From: Kordiimonadales bacterium IMCC3096
GTDB taxonomy: Bacteria > Pseudomonadota > Alphaproteobacteria > Minwuiales > Minwuiaceae
DNA: 64,000 nt
NCBI GenBank assembly: GCA_016865035.1
Contig: CP018227.1
Location: 2,261,501 to 2,325,500, forward strand
Direction of reading: 5' to 3'
Shown: in pieces, positions 45,205 through 55,145 of the stretch
How the letters are laid out: every line of letters starts with the position of its first letter
Position numbering within the stretch: the first letter of the stretch is position 1
Program-made: the position numbers and the translations under genes
The notes under the pieces: model-generated
The model's database searches: none
Seen by the model: the letters and a program-made list of their open reading frames with translations, nothing else
Told to the model about the DNA's origin: nothing

Positions 45205-46419
45205 ATGGACAAGGACAAGATCAACAAGGTGGTGCTGGCCTATTCCGGCGGTCTGGACACCTCCGTCATCCTGAAATGGCTGCAGACGACCTACGATTGC
45301 GAGGTTGTCACCTTCACGGCTGACCTGGGGCAGGGCGAGGAACTGGAGCCGGCGCGGGCCAAGGCGGAGATGCTGGGGATCCGGGAGATCTTCATCGAGG
45401 ACCTGCGGGAGGAATTCGTCCGCGACTACGTCTTCCCCATGTTCCGTGCCAACGCGATCTACGAAGGCACCTACCTGCTGGGAACCTCCATCGCACGGCC
45501 GCTGATCGCCAAGCGCCAGATCGAGATCGCGCGTGAAGTCGGCGCGGATGCAGTGGCGCATGGTGCGACCGGCAAGGGCAACGACCAGATCCGTTTCGAG
45601 CTGGGCTATTACGCCCTGAACCCGGACATCAAGGTGATCTCCCCCTGGCGCGAGTGGGATCTGACCTCCCGGACAAAGCTGATCGAGTTCGCCGAACAGA
45701 ACCAGATTCCGATTCCGCGCGACAAGCGCGGCGAGGCACCGTTCAGCCAGGACGCCAACCTGCTGCATATCTCCTCGGAGGGGAACATCCTGGAGGACCC
45801 GTGGGAGGAGGCGGACTACGACCTGATCCTGTCGCGCATGGTCTCGCCGATGGATGCCCCGGACACGCCGACCGAGATCACGCTGGACTTCGAGAAAGGG
45901 GATCCGGTGGCAATCAATGGCCAGCGCATGTCGCCCGCCACCCTGCTGGCGAAGCTGAACGAACTGGGCGGGGCCAACGGGATCGGTGCCCTGGACATCG
46001 TGGAGAATCGTTTCATCGGCATGAAGTCGCGTGGCGTCTACGAGACGCCGGGCGGCACGGTGCTGTTCCACATGCGCCGGGCCATGGAGTCGATCACGCT
46101 GGAACGCGGCGCGATGCATCTGAAGGACGAACTGATGCCGCGCTACGCAGAAGTGCTCTACAACGGCTTCTGGTTCAGCCCGGAGCGGGAGATGCTGCAG
46201 GCCGCCATCGACAAGGCATCGGAGCGGGTGACCGGTACGGTCCGGGCCAAGCTCTACAAGGGCAATGTCATGATCACCGGCCGCAAGTCGCCCAGGAGCC
46301 TCTATGACGAGGCCATCGTGACATTCGAGGATGATGCCGGGGCCTATGACCAGCGGGACGCGCAGGGCTTCATCAAGCTGAACGCGCTGCGTCTGCGGCT
46401 GCTGGGCCGGGAAAAATAG
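45205..46419 (+). CDS. argG: Argininosuccinate synthase
   Basis: Joins citrulline and aspartate with ATP in arginine synthesis; 404 aa, the usual length of the short bacterial form. ATP-binding loop [15 protein letters not shown] is at about 12-26; the family motifs [37 protein letters not shown] and [18 protein letters not shown] are all present. I use the ATG at 45205; an in-frame ATG at 45181 would add eight residues. The moaB gene starts 3 bases after its stop, suggesting one transcript, with no evident functional tie. Confidence 0.97.
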   Translation: MDKDKINKVVLAYSGGLDTSVILKWLQTTYDCEVVTFTADLGQGEELEPARAKAEMLGIREIFIEDLREEFVRDYVFPMFRANAIYEGTYLLGTSIARPLIAKRQIEIAREVGADAVAHGATGKGNDQIRFELGYYALNPDIKVISPWREWDLTSRTKLIEFAEQNQIPIPRDKRGEAPFSQDANLLHISSEGNILEDPWEEADYDLILSRMVSPMDAPDTPTEITLDFEKGDPVAINGQRMSPATLLAKLNELGGANGIGALDIVENRFIGMKSRGVYETPGGTVLFHMRRAMESITLERGAMHLKDELMPRYAEVLYNGFWFSPEREMLQAAIDKASERVTGTVRAKLYKGNVMITGRKSPRSLYDEAIVTFEDDAGAYDQRDAQGFIKLNALRLRLLGREK

Positions 46420-46422
46420 GCC

Positions 46423-46950
46423 ATGCCCGTTGATACCAGCCGGGAATTCGTCGCCGTCAATATCGCGGTCATGACCGTCTCCGACACGCGAACGCCGGAG
46501 ACGGACAAGTCCGGTGATGCCCTGGTGGAACGCCTGACCGTGGCGGGGCATCTGCTGGCGGCACGGACCATCGTCAGCGACGACATCGACCGCATCACCG
46601 GACAGTTGAACGACTGGATCGCGGACGACGGCATTGACGTCGTCATCTCGACAGGTGGCACCGGGGTCACGGGCCGTGATGTGACGCCCGAAGCCTTCGC
46701 ACTGGTGTGGGAAAAGGAAATCGCCGGTTTCGGCGAACTCTTCCGACAGCTTTCCTACGAGAAGATCGGCACTTCCACGATCCAGTCTCGGTGCACGGCG
46801 GGTGTCGCCGGGGGCACTTACCTGTTCGCGTTACCGGGGTCGCCCGGCGCGTGCCGCGATGGTTGGGACATGATCCTTTCCACCCAGTTGGACATACGGT
46901 TCCGGCCCTGCAATTTCGTGGAGCTGCTGCCGCGCCTGACCGAACGCTGA
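46423..46950 (+). CDS. moaB: Molybdopterin biosynthesis protein MoaB/MogA family
   Basis: 175-aa protein of the MoaB/MogA fold that adenylylates molybdopterin before molybdate insertion. The signature [20 protein letters not shown] is near residues 67-86, followed by the second conserved segment [23 protein letters not shown] (near 125-147). The molybdenum hydroxylase at 7-11 kb would need this cofactor. It lies 3 bases after argG and is probably co-transcribed. Length and residues are complete. Confidence 0.92.
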   Translation: MPVDTSREFVAVNIAVMTVSDTRTPETDKSGDALVERLTVAGHLLAARTIVSDDIDRITGQLNDWIADDGIDVVISTGGTGVTGRDVTPEAFALVWEKEIAGFGELFRQLSYEKIGTSTIQSRCTAGVAGGTYLFALPGSPGACRDGWDMILSTQLDIRFRPCNFVELLPRLTER

Positions 46951-47036
46951 TTGCGGCATGGGGTGTGCATATCCCCTTGAAAAGCCTGTACGAAGCAGTC
47001 TGTTCTGGTATGTTGCGTGACGAGGAGGGACCCACT

Positions 47037-48173
47037 TTGAAAAAAATTCTCGGAATGTGTGTCGCGTCCCTTGCGCTGGCGGGCTTCAGCGCGCCGTCCC
47101 AGGCGGAACTGAGTGGCCCCTACCTGAGCGCCGGAGTTCTCGGGACATCGCCGCGTGACAGTGAGTTGACAGGTGCCAACGTGGGCGACCTGGAACTCAA
47201 CCTCGGGCTGGGCGGACTGGTGGCAGCAGGATATCAGTTCGAGAGCGGTTTCCGCTTCGAGGGGGAGATTTCCTTCCGCCACAACGGTGGCGATTCCTTC
47301 AATAATGCCGCGACCAGTGGTGATCTCAGCAGCCTTGCCGGCATGGGCAACCTGATCTGGGAGTATGACAACAGTTCCGGCATCTATCCCTATATCGGTG
47401 CGGGCATCGGGCTGGCTCATCTCTCCGCCACCGATATCAATCTGGGTGCCCAGACACTGGACGACTCGGACTTTACAATGGCCTATCAGGGGCTGGCCGG
47501 CGTGGCTTTCGCGGTCACGCCCAACCTGTCAATGACGGCGGAGTACCGGTATTTCTTCACCGAAGACGCTGATTTCGTGAATTCGGCGAACGCCAACCTC
47601 CAGTCCTCCTATTCGAATCATACCGCGATGATCGGGATGCGTTACCGCTTCGGCTCCTCCCCGCAACGGGTGGTGCAGGCCGCGGAGAAGCCGGTCGTGC
47701 GTCCGATCGCGCGCACGGAACAGCCGCGTCCGCGGCGTCTTGCGCCGCCCCCGGCCACGCGTGCGGCTGAACAGACCCTGCCCGCCATCCAGGCGCAGGC
47801 CGCGATGCAGTTGCGCCAGACCTATGTCGTGTTCTTTGCCACCGACAGCGCGGCCCTGTCGCCCGAATCGCGGGGAACCGTCGCCAGGGCCAGCAGCCAG
47901 GCAATGGCTGACAAGGCAAAGCTGATCGAACTGACCGGTCATACCGACCGGGCCGGTCCTGCCCCCTACAACCTGCGGCTCTCGCAGCGCCGGGCGGAAA
48001 GTACGGCACTCGAACTGCGCAACAATGGTGTGACGGCAGAGATGAGGCTCTATGCCAAGGGCGAGACCGAACCGGAGGTTCCGACCGCTGACGGTGTCGC
48101 CAATCAGCTCAATCGCCGGGTCGAGATCGTTGTTCAGGGCGATGGCGACGGCATGATGAAGCAGCAGAACTGA
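47037..48173 (+). CDS. OmpA-family outer-membrane porin
   Basis: 378-aa outer-membrane protein linked to peptidoglycan. The start is the TTG at 47037: GAGGAGGG lies a few bases upstream and the resulting N-terminus (KKILGMCVASLALAGFSAP, cut after SQA) is a good signal peptide; an ATG at 47010 is in frame but would bury the signal. An eight-strand-type barrel spans about 24-205 (GPYLSAGVLGTS, AGYQFESGFRFEGEISFRH, YIGAGIGLAHLS, MTAEYRYFFTED, IGMRYRFG), then a proline/arginine-rich linker (about 215-250), then an OmpA C-terminal domain (about 258-378; ELTGHTDRAGPAPYNLRLSQ, NRRVEIVV). It probably joins the outer membrane to the cell wall. Confidence 0.9.
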   Translation: MKKILGMCVASLALAGFSAPSQAELSGPYLSAGVLGTSPRDSELTGANVGDLELNLGLGGLVAAGYQFESGFRFEGEISFRHNGGDSFNNAATSGDLSSLAGMGNLIWEYDNSSGIYPYIGAGIGLAHLSATDINLGAQTLDDSDFTMAYQGLAGVAFAVTPNLSMTAEYRYFFTEDADFVNSANANLQSSYSNHTAMIGMRYRFGSSPQRVVQAAEKPVVRPIARTEQPRPRRLAPPPATRAAEQTLPAIQAQAAMQLRQTYVVFFATDSAALSPESRGTVARASSQAMADKAKLIELTGHTDRAGPAPYNLRLSQRRAESTALELRNNGVTAEMRLYAKGETEPEVPTADGVANQLNRRVEIVVQGDGDGMMKQQN

Positions 48174-48279
48174 TCCTGCACCGCCGCTGTTCCGGACTGA
48201 TCTGACAGATTCCTTGTCCACCATTCCGTTGGTGTGAACGCGGTTGACCGCACCTGCGTTCCATGGTGTTGTTTCCGGC

Positions 48280-49440
48280 ATGGAACAAAAACAGAACATG
48301 ACGGAGGCAAGCCCACGCGACAGGGGCCGGTCGGGGACGGTGGATTTCGATTTCACGACCCGTGCGGCACCCGATGCCGTCCGGGGACGCGGCGCGCGGT
48401 CCAACGCGGTCGGGCGATATGAGAGCGAGCAGCGGCTGACTGTCGATGACGGCTGGGGCGGGCCGGAGGAGTGGCAGGGACAGGGCCGCGCCATCCGCAC
48501 GCAGGTCAGCGTGGATTCCTCGCGCAGCATCATCGCGCGCAACACCTCGCCGGACCTGGGTTTCGACCGCTCCATCAATCCCTACCGGGGCTGCGAGCAC
48601 GGCTGCATCTACTGCTTCGCGCGGCCTTCGCATGCCTATCTCGGCCTTTCGCCCGGTCTGGACTTCGAGACCCGCCTGTTCATGAAGCCGGAGGCGGCGC
48701 GGCTGCTGGAGGCGGAGCTGCACCGACCCGGTTATGACTGCCGGACCATCGCGATGGGCACGAATACGGATCCCTATCAGCCGTTGGAACGGGAGCATGG
48801 CATCACCCGTTCGGTGCTGCAGGTGCTGCAGCGTTTCAACCATCCGGTCGGTATCGTCACGAAGTCGGATCTGATCCGGCGCGACATCGACATTCTTTCC
48901 GACATGGCCACGCGCGGACTCGCCAAGGTGGCGGTTTCGGTGACCACGCTGGATGCCGGTCTGGCGCGGCGGATGGAACCGCGCGCCGCGACACCCCGGA
49001 AGCGGCTGGATGCCGTGCGTGCGCTCAGCGACGCGGGGATCCCCGTCGGTGTGCTGGCCGCGCCGATGATTCCCAGCCTGAACGAGCCGGAGCTGGAACG
49101 CATTCTGGAGGCGTCGCGGGAAGCCGGAGCGACGGAGGCGGGATACATCATGCTGCGGCTGCCGCTGGAGATCGCCGACCTGTTCGGTGAATGGCTGGAG
49201 GATGAGGTCCCGAACCGGGCCGCGCGGATCATGAAGCTGGTGCGGGAGATGCGCGGCGGTCGTGCCTATGACGCCCGCTTCGGCCTGCGGATGGTCGGAA
49301 CCGGTCCCTATGCCGCGCTGGTGGCGAAGCGGTTCAGGGTCGCGACCGCCAGGCTGGGTCTCAACGCCCGCCGCCTGCGCCTCGATCCGTCGCAGTTCGC
49401 GGTGCCGCCGGCGCCGGGGGACCAGCTTCGCCTGCTCTGA
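48280..49440 (+). CDS. PA0069-family radical SAM protein
   Basis: 386-aa radical SAM enzyme. The cluster motif is C-x3-C-x2-C in NPYRGCEHGCIYCFARP, followed by the SAM-binding region and conserved segments MGTNTDPYQPLERE, IVTKSDLIRRDIDIL and VLAAPMIPSLNEPELERIL. This arrangement matches the widespread PA0069/Rv2578c group, distantly similar to spore photoproduct lyase, whose reaction is not known. Start candidates are ATG 48280 and ATG 48298; neither has a strong ribosome-binding site. It is alone between the OmpA porin and hmgA. Confidence 0.87.
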   Translation: MEQKQNMTEASPRDRGRSGTVDFDFTTRAAPDAVRGRGARSNAVGRYESEQRLTVDDGWGGPEEWQGQGRAIRTQVSVDSSRSIIARNTSPDLGFDRSINPYRGCEHGCIYCFARPSHAYLGLSPGLDFETRLFMKPEAARLLEAELHRPGYDCRTIAMGTNTDPYQPLEREHGITRSVLQVLQRFNHPVGIVTKSDLIRRDIDILSDMATRGLAKVAVSVTTLDAGLARRMEPRAATPRKRLDAVRALSDAGIPVGVLAAPMIPSLNEPELERILEASREAGATEAGYIMLRLPLEIADLFGEWLEDEVPNRAARIMKLVREMRGGRAYDARFGLRMVGTGPYAALVAKRFRVATARLGLNARRLRLDPSQFAVPPAPGDQLRLL

Positions 49441-49520
49441 AACGCCACCTTGAGGTCGCGGTCGCGCGGTCGGTATGATCCGACAGGAAACGCGCACCCA
49501 GAACTGGATCGGGCATCGGC

Positions 49521-50876
49521 ATGACGGAGCATACGGCAGAGGCAGGCAAGGGTACCGGGACGGGCTACATGTCCGGGTTCGGCAATGAATTCGCGACGGA
49601 GGCTCTGCCGGGCGCATTGCCCGAGGGGCAGAATTCACCGCAGCGTGCGCCCTACGGGCTCTACGCGGAACAGCTTTCCGGTTCGCCCTTCACCGCACCG
49701 AAAGCGACCAACCTGCGCACCTGGTTCTATCGCATCCGGCCCTCGGTGCTGCATACGGGGGCCATGGCCGATGTCGATCTGCCGCTGTTCCGCTCCGCCC
49801 CGACGGTGGGGGAAAGCAGCCTGCCCCTGAACCCGCTGCGCTGGGACGCCACCCCGCTGCCGGACGGTGCGGCAACCTTCGTCACCGGCATGCGCACGAT
49901 CACGACCGGCGGAGACGTGGGGACCCATGTGGGTTACGCGATCCACACCTATGGCATCACCCGCTCGATGGTGGATGACTATTTCTACAATGCGGACGGT
50001 GAGTTCCTGGTGGTGCCGGAGCAGGGGGGCCTGCGGTTCCATACCGAGATGGGTATCGTCGCGATCCGCCCCGGCGAGATCGCGATCATCCCTCGCGGGG
50101 TGAAGTTCCGCGTGGCGCTGGAGGACTGCGAGACCGCGCGCGGCTACGTCTGCGAGAACTACGGCGCGCCCCTGACCCTGCCGGAACGCGGTCCGATCGG
50201 GGCCAACGGCCTCGCCAACCCGCGTGACTTCCTGGCGCCCGTGGCCGCATGGGAAGACAAGGACGGCATGGATTGCACCGTGACAGTGAAATGGTGCGGC
50301 CGGTTCCAGCAGTGCCAGCTGAAGCACTCACCGCTGGACGTTGTCGCCTGGCACGGCAACTACACCCCCTGCAAGTACGACCTAGATCGCTTCGCCCCCG
50401 TTGGCGCGATTCTGGTGGACCATCCGGACCCGTCGATCTTCACCGTCCTGACCTCGCCCACCAGCGAACCGGGTACGGCCAACGTCGATTTCGTGATCTT
50501 CCCGCCGCGCTGGCTGGTGGCGGAGAATACCTTCCGCCCGCCCTGGTACCACATGAATGTCATGTCGGAATTCATGGGGCTGATCCATGGCGTCTATGAT
50601 GCAAAGCCCGAGGGGTTCGTGCCCGGCGGCATGTCGCTGCACAATTGCATGATCCCGCACGGACCGGATCATGATGCCTTCAACGCTGCGTCGTGGAAGG
50701 AACTCGGACCGGAGAAGCTGGGCAATACCATGGCGTTCATGTTCGAGACGCGGTTGCCGCAGCATCTGACCCGCTATGCCTCTGACCTGCCCACACGGCA
50801 GGAACGCTATTTCGATTGCTGGCGCGGGCTGGAGCGTAACTTCGACCCCGACCGGCGGGACTGGACGAAGGACTGA
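49521..50876 (+). CDS. hmgA: Homogentisate 1,2-dioxygenase
   Basis: Iron-dependent ring-opening enzyme of tyrosine/phenylalanine breakdown; converts homogentisate to maleylacetoacetate. 451 aa, normal length. [20 protein letters not shown] marks the N-terminus. The iron ligands are visible in [13 protein letters not shown] (His and Glu) and [11 protein letters not shown] (His), as in the human enzyme. Its TGA stop abuts the stop of the convergent unknown gene with no base between, forming TGATCA. No maleylacetoacetate isomerase or fumarylacetoacetase gene is adjacent. The indolepyruvate oxidoreductase at 36-40 kb also belongs to aromatic amino-acid use. Confidence 0.97.
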   Translation: MTEHTAEAGKGTGTGYMSGFGNEFATEALPGALPEGQNSPQRAPYGLYAEQLSGSPFTAPKATNLRTWFYRIRPSVLHTGAMADVDLPLFRSAPTVGESSLPLNPLRWDATPLPDGAATFVTGMRTITTGGDVGTHVGYAIHTYGITRSMVDDYFYNADGEFLVVPEQGGLRFHTEMGIVAIRPGEIAIIPRGVKFRVALEDCETARGYVCENYGAPLTLPERGPIGANGLANPRDFLAPVAAWEDKDGMDCTVTVKWCGRFQQCQLKHSPLDVVAWHGNYTPCKYDLDRFAPVGAILVDHPDPSIFTVLTSPTSEPGTANVDFVIFPPRWLVAENTFRPPWYHMNVMSEFMGLIHGVYDAKPEGFVPGGMSLHNCMIPHGPDHDAFNAASWKELGPEKLGNTMAFMFETRLPQHLTRYASDLPTRQERYFDCWRGLERNFDPDRRDWTKD

Positions 50877-51350
50877 TCAGTCGGGGGCCTCGCACCCGGT
50901 CATGCGCCGATGGAGCCGCCAGGGTGTGGTGAAAGGGCCAGCCTCGGTCCCGGTCAGGTGGGCGATCGTGGCGACGCAGGTGAACAGGCCCCGGAATTTC
51001 CACGTCCGGGGCTGCCTTGCATCGACCGCCACGACATGTGCCCGTCCGGCCGCCACGGCAGCCCTCAGTTCGCTGATCACGCTGGTGCTGTGGAGGCAAC
51101 CGACCGCAAGCGTGTCACTTGCCGGATTGACCATCAGCCAGCGATGATCCGGTCCTTCCGGGCTGATGGCCATGACATGCCGGTAACCGGGCCGCAGCGG
51201 ACGCAGAAGCAGGTGCAGCAGCCGGACCCGGAGGCTTGCGCCGGGACCAGGCCTTGCAGGATCGATGAAGATCACCAGCCACAATCGTTGTGTGGGTGTG
51301 GTCGGCAGGGTGATCAGGCTGAAGCGTCGGCTGGCAGGGGCGGCCATCAT
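50877..51350 (-). CDS. Conserved-looking protein of unknown function
   Basis: 157-aa protein with no recognised domain. It has a beta-rich middle (FSLITLPTTPTQRLWLVIFI, then RHVMAISPEGPDHRWLMVNP) and contains a hydrophobic cluster, LLHLLLRPLRPGYRH, that is too short to be a membrane helix. There is one candidate region, VVAVDARQPRTWKFRGLFTC. The ATG at 51350 has GGAG six bases upstream, which decides the start; the longer open frame is the opposite reading of the SDR gene. It converges on hmgA with zero spacing and diverges from the SDR gene. Codon and residue use look like a real gene, but the function is unknown. Confidence 0.7.
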   Translation of the reverse strand: MMAAPASRRFSLITLPTTPTQRLWLVIFIDPARPGPGASLRVRLLHLLLRPLRPGYRHVMAISPEGPDHRWLMVNPASDTLAVGCLHSTSVISELRAAVAAGRAHVVAVDARQPRTWKFRGLFTCVATIAHLTGTEAGPFTTPWRLHRRMTGCEAPD

Positions 51351-51462
51351 CTGAGCTCCATTCACGATGCCGGGTTCATCAGCAGTCATGCTATGCGCGC
51401 TGCCGAATTGCGTACCCGCGCCGGATGGGGAATGCTGTGGACCTATTCCGGGGAGGGACAAG

Positions 51463-52293
51463 ATGACGAAGCTGGCAGGCAAGGTGGCGCTGGTAACCGG
51501 CGCGGGGCGCGGCATCGGCCGCGCGGTGGCCATGAAGCTGGCGTCCGAGGGGGCGCGGGTCTTTGCCAATGACCTGGATGCGGAACCGATGCAGGACGTG
51601 ATCCAGGCCATCGGTGACGCCGGTGGCGTGGCGGCAGGGCTTGCCGGATCGGTCACAGGAGACGGCTTTGCCGACGAGCTGGTCGGCGGCGCGCTGGATG
51701 CACTGGGTGGCCTCGACATCATCGTCAACAACGCGGGCTATATCTGGAACTCGACGATCCAGAACCAGACGGATGAGCAGATCGCGGCCATGCTTGACGT
51801 CCATGCGGGCGCACCGATCCGCATCCTGCGTGCGGCCCAGCCGCATTTTCGCGAACGGTTCAGGGCGGAAAGCGCGGAGGGGCAACGGGTGGTGCGGAAG
51901 GTGGTCAACATCTCCTCCATGGCTGCCGTCTACGGCATGCCTGCCGCCGTGTCCTATGCGGCGGGCAAGGGGGCCGTGGTCGGCATGACGAACGGGCTGG
52001 CGCGGGAGTGGGGGCGGTTGCAGGTGACCGTGAATTCGGTCGCCTTCGGCTATATCGACACGCGCCTGACCCAGAGGTTCGGCAATGCCCACCCGACCAT
52101 CGAGGTCGAGGGCCGGGCGCACAAGGTCGGCTTTCCTGAGGAGCAGCAGGAGGATCTGACACGTCTGATCCCGCTGCAGCGGCTCGGCACTGCCGAGGAC
52201 GCTGCGAACGGGGTCTATCTGTTCTGCATCCCCGAAAGCGATTACATCACGGGCCAGACGCTGGTGGTCGGCGGTGGTCTCACCACCGGCTGA
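51463..52293 (+). CDS. SDR-family oxidoreductase (3-oxoacyl-reductase-like)
   Basis: 276-aa classical short-chain dehydrogenase. Cofactor loop VTGAGRGIGRAVAMKL (near 11-26), NNAG (near 90), catalytic serine in VNISSMAAVYG and Y-x3-K in VSYAAGKGAVVG, and C-terminal PLQRLGTAEDAANGVYLF. The ATG at 51463 has GGGGAGGG upstream. It resembles beta-ketoacyl and hydroxyacyl reductases. Two thioesterase-fold genes and a carrier gene follow on the same strand, so it may reduce an acyl-CoA intermediate whose CoA is later removed. That pathway link is inference. Confidence 0.9.
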   Translation: MTKLAGKVALVTGAGRGIGRAVAMKLASEGARVFANDLDAEPMQDVIQAIGDAGGVAAGLAGSVTGDGFADELVGGALDALGGLDIIVNNAGYIWNSTIQNQTDEQIAAMLDVHAGAPIRILRAAQPHFRERFRAESAEGQRVVRKVVNISSMAAVYGMPAAVSYAAGKGAVVGMTNGLAREWGRLQVTVNSVAFGYIDTRLTQRFGNAHPTIEVEGRAHKVGFPEEQQEDLTRLIPLQRLGTAEDAANGVYLFCIPESDYITGQTLVVGGGLTTG

Positions 52294-52333
52294 GTGCAGG
52301 CCCCACAGGATGAAACGGATCGGCAGGTAGCGG

Positions 52334-52771
52334 ATGACGGGAATGACGGAAACCGTGCGCGGTGTCGTGCGGGCGGACCAGTGCGATCACTTCGGGCACA
52401 TGAACGTGCAGTTCTATGATGCCGCCCTGTCGGACGGTTACTTCCACATGATGTCGCTGATCGGTCTGCACCGGCAGGCGATACAGGACCGAAAGCTCGG
52501 GATCGCGGCGACGAAGATGGAACTGAACTATCGGCGCGAACTGCGCGCGGGGGACCTGTTTCGCGTGGAGACCGGCTTTCTGGTGTTCGAGCCCGGGCGG
52601 GTCATCACGGCGCACAGGATGACGCGTCTGACCGATGGCAAGCTGGCGCTGACGGCGCAATCGATTGGTACGCCGATTGACCTGGCACTGCGTCGTCGCA
52701 CGGAACTGCCCGACGATGTGGTCGCATTGGCCAGCCGTTTCATCTGCACGGCGGAGGATCTGGCGGCATGA
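52334..52771 (+). CDS. Acyl-CoA thioesterase (4HBT hotdog family)
   Basis: 145-aa single-hotdog protein of the 4-hydroxybenzoyl-CoA thioesterase type. The catalytic aspartate is in RADQCDHFGHMNVQFYDAAL (near 14-33), and the second conserved segment is KMELNYRRELRAGDLFRVET (near 61-80). It would hydrolyse a short acyl-CoA in the cytoplasm. ATG at 52334 is followed three residues later by a second ATG (52343); either could be used. Its stop overlaps the next gene by four bases (ATGA). The pair of adjacent thioesterases is unusual. Confidence 0.85.
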   Translation: MTGMTETVRGVVRADQCDHFGHMNVQFYDAALSDGYFHMMSLIGLHRQAIQDRKLGIAATKMELNYRRELRAGDLFRVETGFLVFEPGRVITAHRMTRLTDGKLALTAQSIGTPIDLALRRRTELPDDVVALASRFICTAEDLAA

Positions 52772-53664
52772 GTGACGACACCGGGAGCTGGGAAGGGCTG
52801 CCATCGCTCTGGCGCGGCACCTTCAACCAGTGGCAACGCGGCCTTGGCGTGCATGTGAACATCCAGCATACCGCGCACGCCATCGACGACGCGCGTCAGG
52901 GCTGGCTGCTGCAGGCCGGCATCAATCCCTTTGACGCCCGGTCGGAGGGGGTCGGCTTCGGCGCCCGCCGCCTGCGGATCGACTATCGCCGGGAGATGGC
53001 CGCCGGGGATGCCGGTTTCATCGTTGGCAAGGTGGCCGAAACGGCTGATGGCCATGGAAGACTCAGCGGTCGCCTGCTGCGCAGTCACGATAATGTCGTG
53101 CTGACCTGCTTCGAGACGGGGATCGACCGGTTCGACGTCGAAACCGGTGCGTTCCTCGAGCCGGTGGTCATGGGCGGCGCGGAACCTGTGGCGCCCTTGC
53201 GCGCCATGCCGGAAGTCACGCACCCGCCCGCCCGTGATCCGGCAATGCGGCAGAGCTGGCTCGGGACGGTGGAGACCCGTGATGGCGACCCGTCCGGTCG
53301 CATGACCCCGCGGGCCCTGTTCGATGTGGTGACGCGGGGTCTCTGGGCGACGCAGATCGAGGCTGGTCTGACCCGCGATCTGGTGACCGGGTCGCATTTC
53401 GCATCAGGCGTCAACGCGCTGCAGGTCACCCAGTTCCATGTTCCGGCCATGGGCGATCTGCTGACCGCCCACACCGGCCTTGTCGGTTTCGGCAAGCGGT
53501 CCTGCAGCTTCCGGCACCTGATTCACGACGTGGGAAACGACCGTCCGATTGCTGTGGTCGACTATGTGCTGGCGTTCTTTGACCGGCAGACGGGGCAGCC
53601 CGCAACGCCGGGAGATGAATACAGGAAAAGGGCCGAGAAGCTGTTGATGCAGCCCGTCGCATGA
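52768..53664 (+). CDS. Double-hotdog acyl-thioesterase-like protein
   Basis: 298-aa protein apparently made of two hotdog domains (about 30-130 and 185-285). Segments such as GFGARRLRIDYRREMAAGDA and VTQFHVPAMGDLLTAHTGLV, and HLIHDVGNDRPIAVVDYVLA, parallel each other and the single-hotdog protein upstream. Both hotdog halves look intact. It resembles acyl-ACP/acyl-CoA thioesterases but lacks a clear match to a named family. Overlaps of four bases on both sides (52768-52771 and 53661-53664) place it in one tightly coupled unit with the upstream thioesterase and downstream carrier. Confidence 0.78.
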   Translation: MSDDTGSWEGLPSLWRGTFNQWQRGLGVHVNIQHTAHAIDDARQGWLLQAGINPFDARSEGVGFGARRLRIDYRREMAAGDAGFIVGKVAETADGHGRLSGRLLRSHDNVVLTCFETGIDRFDVETGAFLEPVVMGGAEPVAPLRAMPEVTHPPARDPAMRQSWLGTVETRDGDPSGRMTPRALFDVVTRGLWATQIEAGLTRDLVTGSHFASGVNALQVTQFHVPAMGDLLTAHTGLVGFGKRSCSFRHLIHDVGNDRPIAVVDYVLAFFDRQTGQPATPGDEYRKRAEKLLMQPVA

Positions 53665-54596
53665 CCTCTGTCATCAATGCGGTCCTGCCCCTGTTCGCGA
53701 TGGTTCTGGTCGGTTTCGCGGCCATGCGCTTTCGCCTGATGGGGGAGGCCGCGCTGAACGGCCTCAATACCTTCGTCTATTTCTTTGCCCTGCCGGCAAT
53801 GCTGTTCTTCACCATGGCGCGGGCGCCGATCCTGGACCTGTTCGACTGGCGGGTGATCGTGGCCTACTCCGGCACTTCGGTGACGGTCTTCCTGATTGCA
53901 CTGCTCGGTGGGGCGGCACTGTTCCGCAACACGTTTCAGGAACGCGCGGTGATCGCCGGGGCATCGTCGTTCGGCAATATCGTCTATCTGGGCATTCCGC
54001 TGGCCCTGGCTTCGCTTGGCCCCGCCGCCGGGCCGCCGGCAGGCATGATCGTGGTGGCAGACAATCTGATCATCATCTCCCTGACCATGTTCTGCATGGA
54101 GGCTGCGGCCCCGGGGCCGATTTCCGTACCAAGGCTGTTTGCCCAGGTGTTCAGGGGGTTCCTGCGCAACCCCTTCATGATCGCGATGCTGGTCGGCGTG
54201 GTCATCGGCATCCTCCGGATTCCGATCCCGGAGCCGGTGGATCGCTTCGGCAGTCTGCTGGGCGGTGCCGCCGGGCCGTGCGCCCTGTTCGCGCTTGGCG
54301 GGTCGCTCTATGGCCGCCCCATCGCGGAGGGCAAGGGGGAGGTCGGCTTCGCGGTGGTCCTGAAACTGGCGCTGATGCCCCTGCTGGCCTGGGTGGCGGG
54401 CGCCCTGCTGCTCGATCTGCCCGACGAGACGGTGGCGCTGATCGTTCTGATCGCCGGGTTGCCGTCAGGGGCCAACATCTTCGTGCTTGCAACGCAGTAT
54501 GGCGTGGCCAGCGCACGTGCCTCGACGATTGTCCTGGTCACCACCGGGATAGCTGTCCTGAGCGTCTCCGGCATCCTGATCTACATGGGCGGCTGA
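53661..54596 (+). CDS. AEC-family (auxin efflux carrier) transporter
   Basis: 311-aa inner-membrane carrier with about ten helices, AEC family (malonate, auxin or other organic acid transport). Family residues include NGLNTFVYFFALPAMLFFTM near 33-52, a glycine-rich core with ASSFGNIVYLGIPLALASLG, and SGANIFVLATQYGVA near 270. It ends the SDR-thioesterase-thioesterase-carrier unit and may take in or expel the acid released by the thioesterases; that is inference. It converges with smpB, 19 bases apart. Confidence 0.88.
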   Translation: MTSVINAVLPLFAMVLVGFAAMRFRLMGEAALNGLNTFVYFFALPAMLFFTMARAPILDLFDWRVIVAYSGTSVTVFLIALLGGAALFRNTFQERAVIAGASSFGNIVYLGIPLALASLGPAAGPPAGMIVVADNLIIISLTMFCMEAAAPGPISVPRLFAQVFRGFLRNPFMIAMLVGVVIGILRIPIPEPVDRFGSLLGGAAGPCALFALGGSLYGRPIAEGKGEVGFAVVLKLALMPLLAWVAGALLLDLPDETVALIVLIAGLPSGANIFVLATQYGVASARASTIVLVTTGIAVLSVSGILIYMGG

Positions 54597-54615
54597 GCCG
54601 TCCGCCGGAACCGGC

Positions 54616-55068
54616 CTAACCCTTTTCCCGTATCAGACGCTGTTTCTGGCGGTTCCAGTCGCGGTCCTTCTCCGTGGCCCGCTTGTCATGCAGCTTCTTG
54701 CCCTTGGCGAGACCGACCGACAGTTTCGCCAGCCCGCGATCATTGAAGTAGAGCTTCAGCGGCACCAGGGTCATGCCCTGCTTGTTGCGGGCGCCGGCGA
54801 GCCGCTCGATCTCCTTGCGTTTCAGCAACAGCTTGCGGCGGCGTGTCGGTTCGTGATTGTGGCGGTTCCCTGCCTTGTACTCGGGGATATGCGCGTTGAT
54901 CAGCCAGAGTTCGTCACCCTCCGGTGACGCATAGGATTCCGCGATGTTGGCGCGGCCCTGGCGCAGTGCCTTGACCTCGGTTCCGGTCAGGACGATCCCG
55001 GCCTCCATCGTATCCTCGATGAAGTAGTTGTACCGGGCCTTGCGATTTTCCGCGATTGTCCGTCCCAC
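54616..55068 (-). CDS. smpB: SsrA-binding protein SmpB
   Basis: 150-aa RNA-binding partner of tmRNA in ribosome rescue. Family signatures: [20 protein letters not shown] (near 5-24), [20 protein letters not shown] (near 28-47), [10 protein letters not shown]-like [13 protein letters not shown], and the basic tail [20 protein letters not shown]. The normal length is about 150-160 aa. It lies 77 bases downstream of dapA on the same strand; the pair dapA-smpB is a common alphaproteobacterial arrangement. Confidence 0.96.
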   Translation of the reverse strand: MGRTIAENRKARYNYFIEDTMEAGIVLTGTEVKALRQGRANIAESYASPEGDELWLINAHIPEYKAGNRHNHEPTRRRKLLLKRKEIERLAGARNKQGMTLVPLKLYFNDRGLAKLSVGLAKGKKLHDKRATEKDRDWNRQKQRLIREKG

Positions 55069-55145
55069 GAGGCAGGCGTCCTTGTACCGTGTTGGAAGGT
55101 TCCCGCCGCGATCCCGTCAGCAGCGGGACCGGGGCAGGAGCCCGT

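Noticed and set aside
46707-47036. Upstream extension of the OmpA porin frame
   Set aside because: It overlaps moaB in another phase, and the TTG at 47037 with GAGGAGGG in front gives a normal signal peptide.
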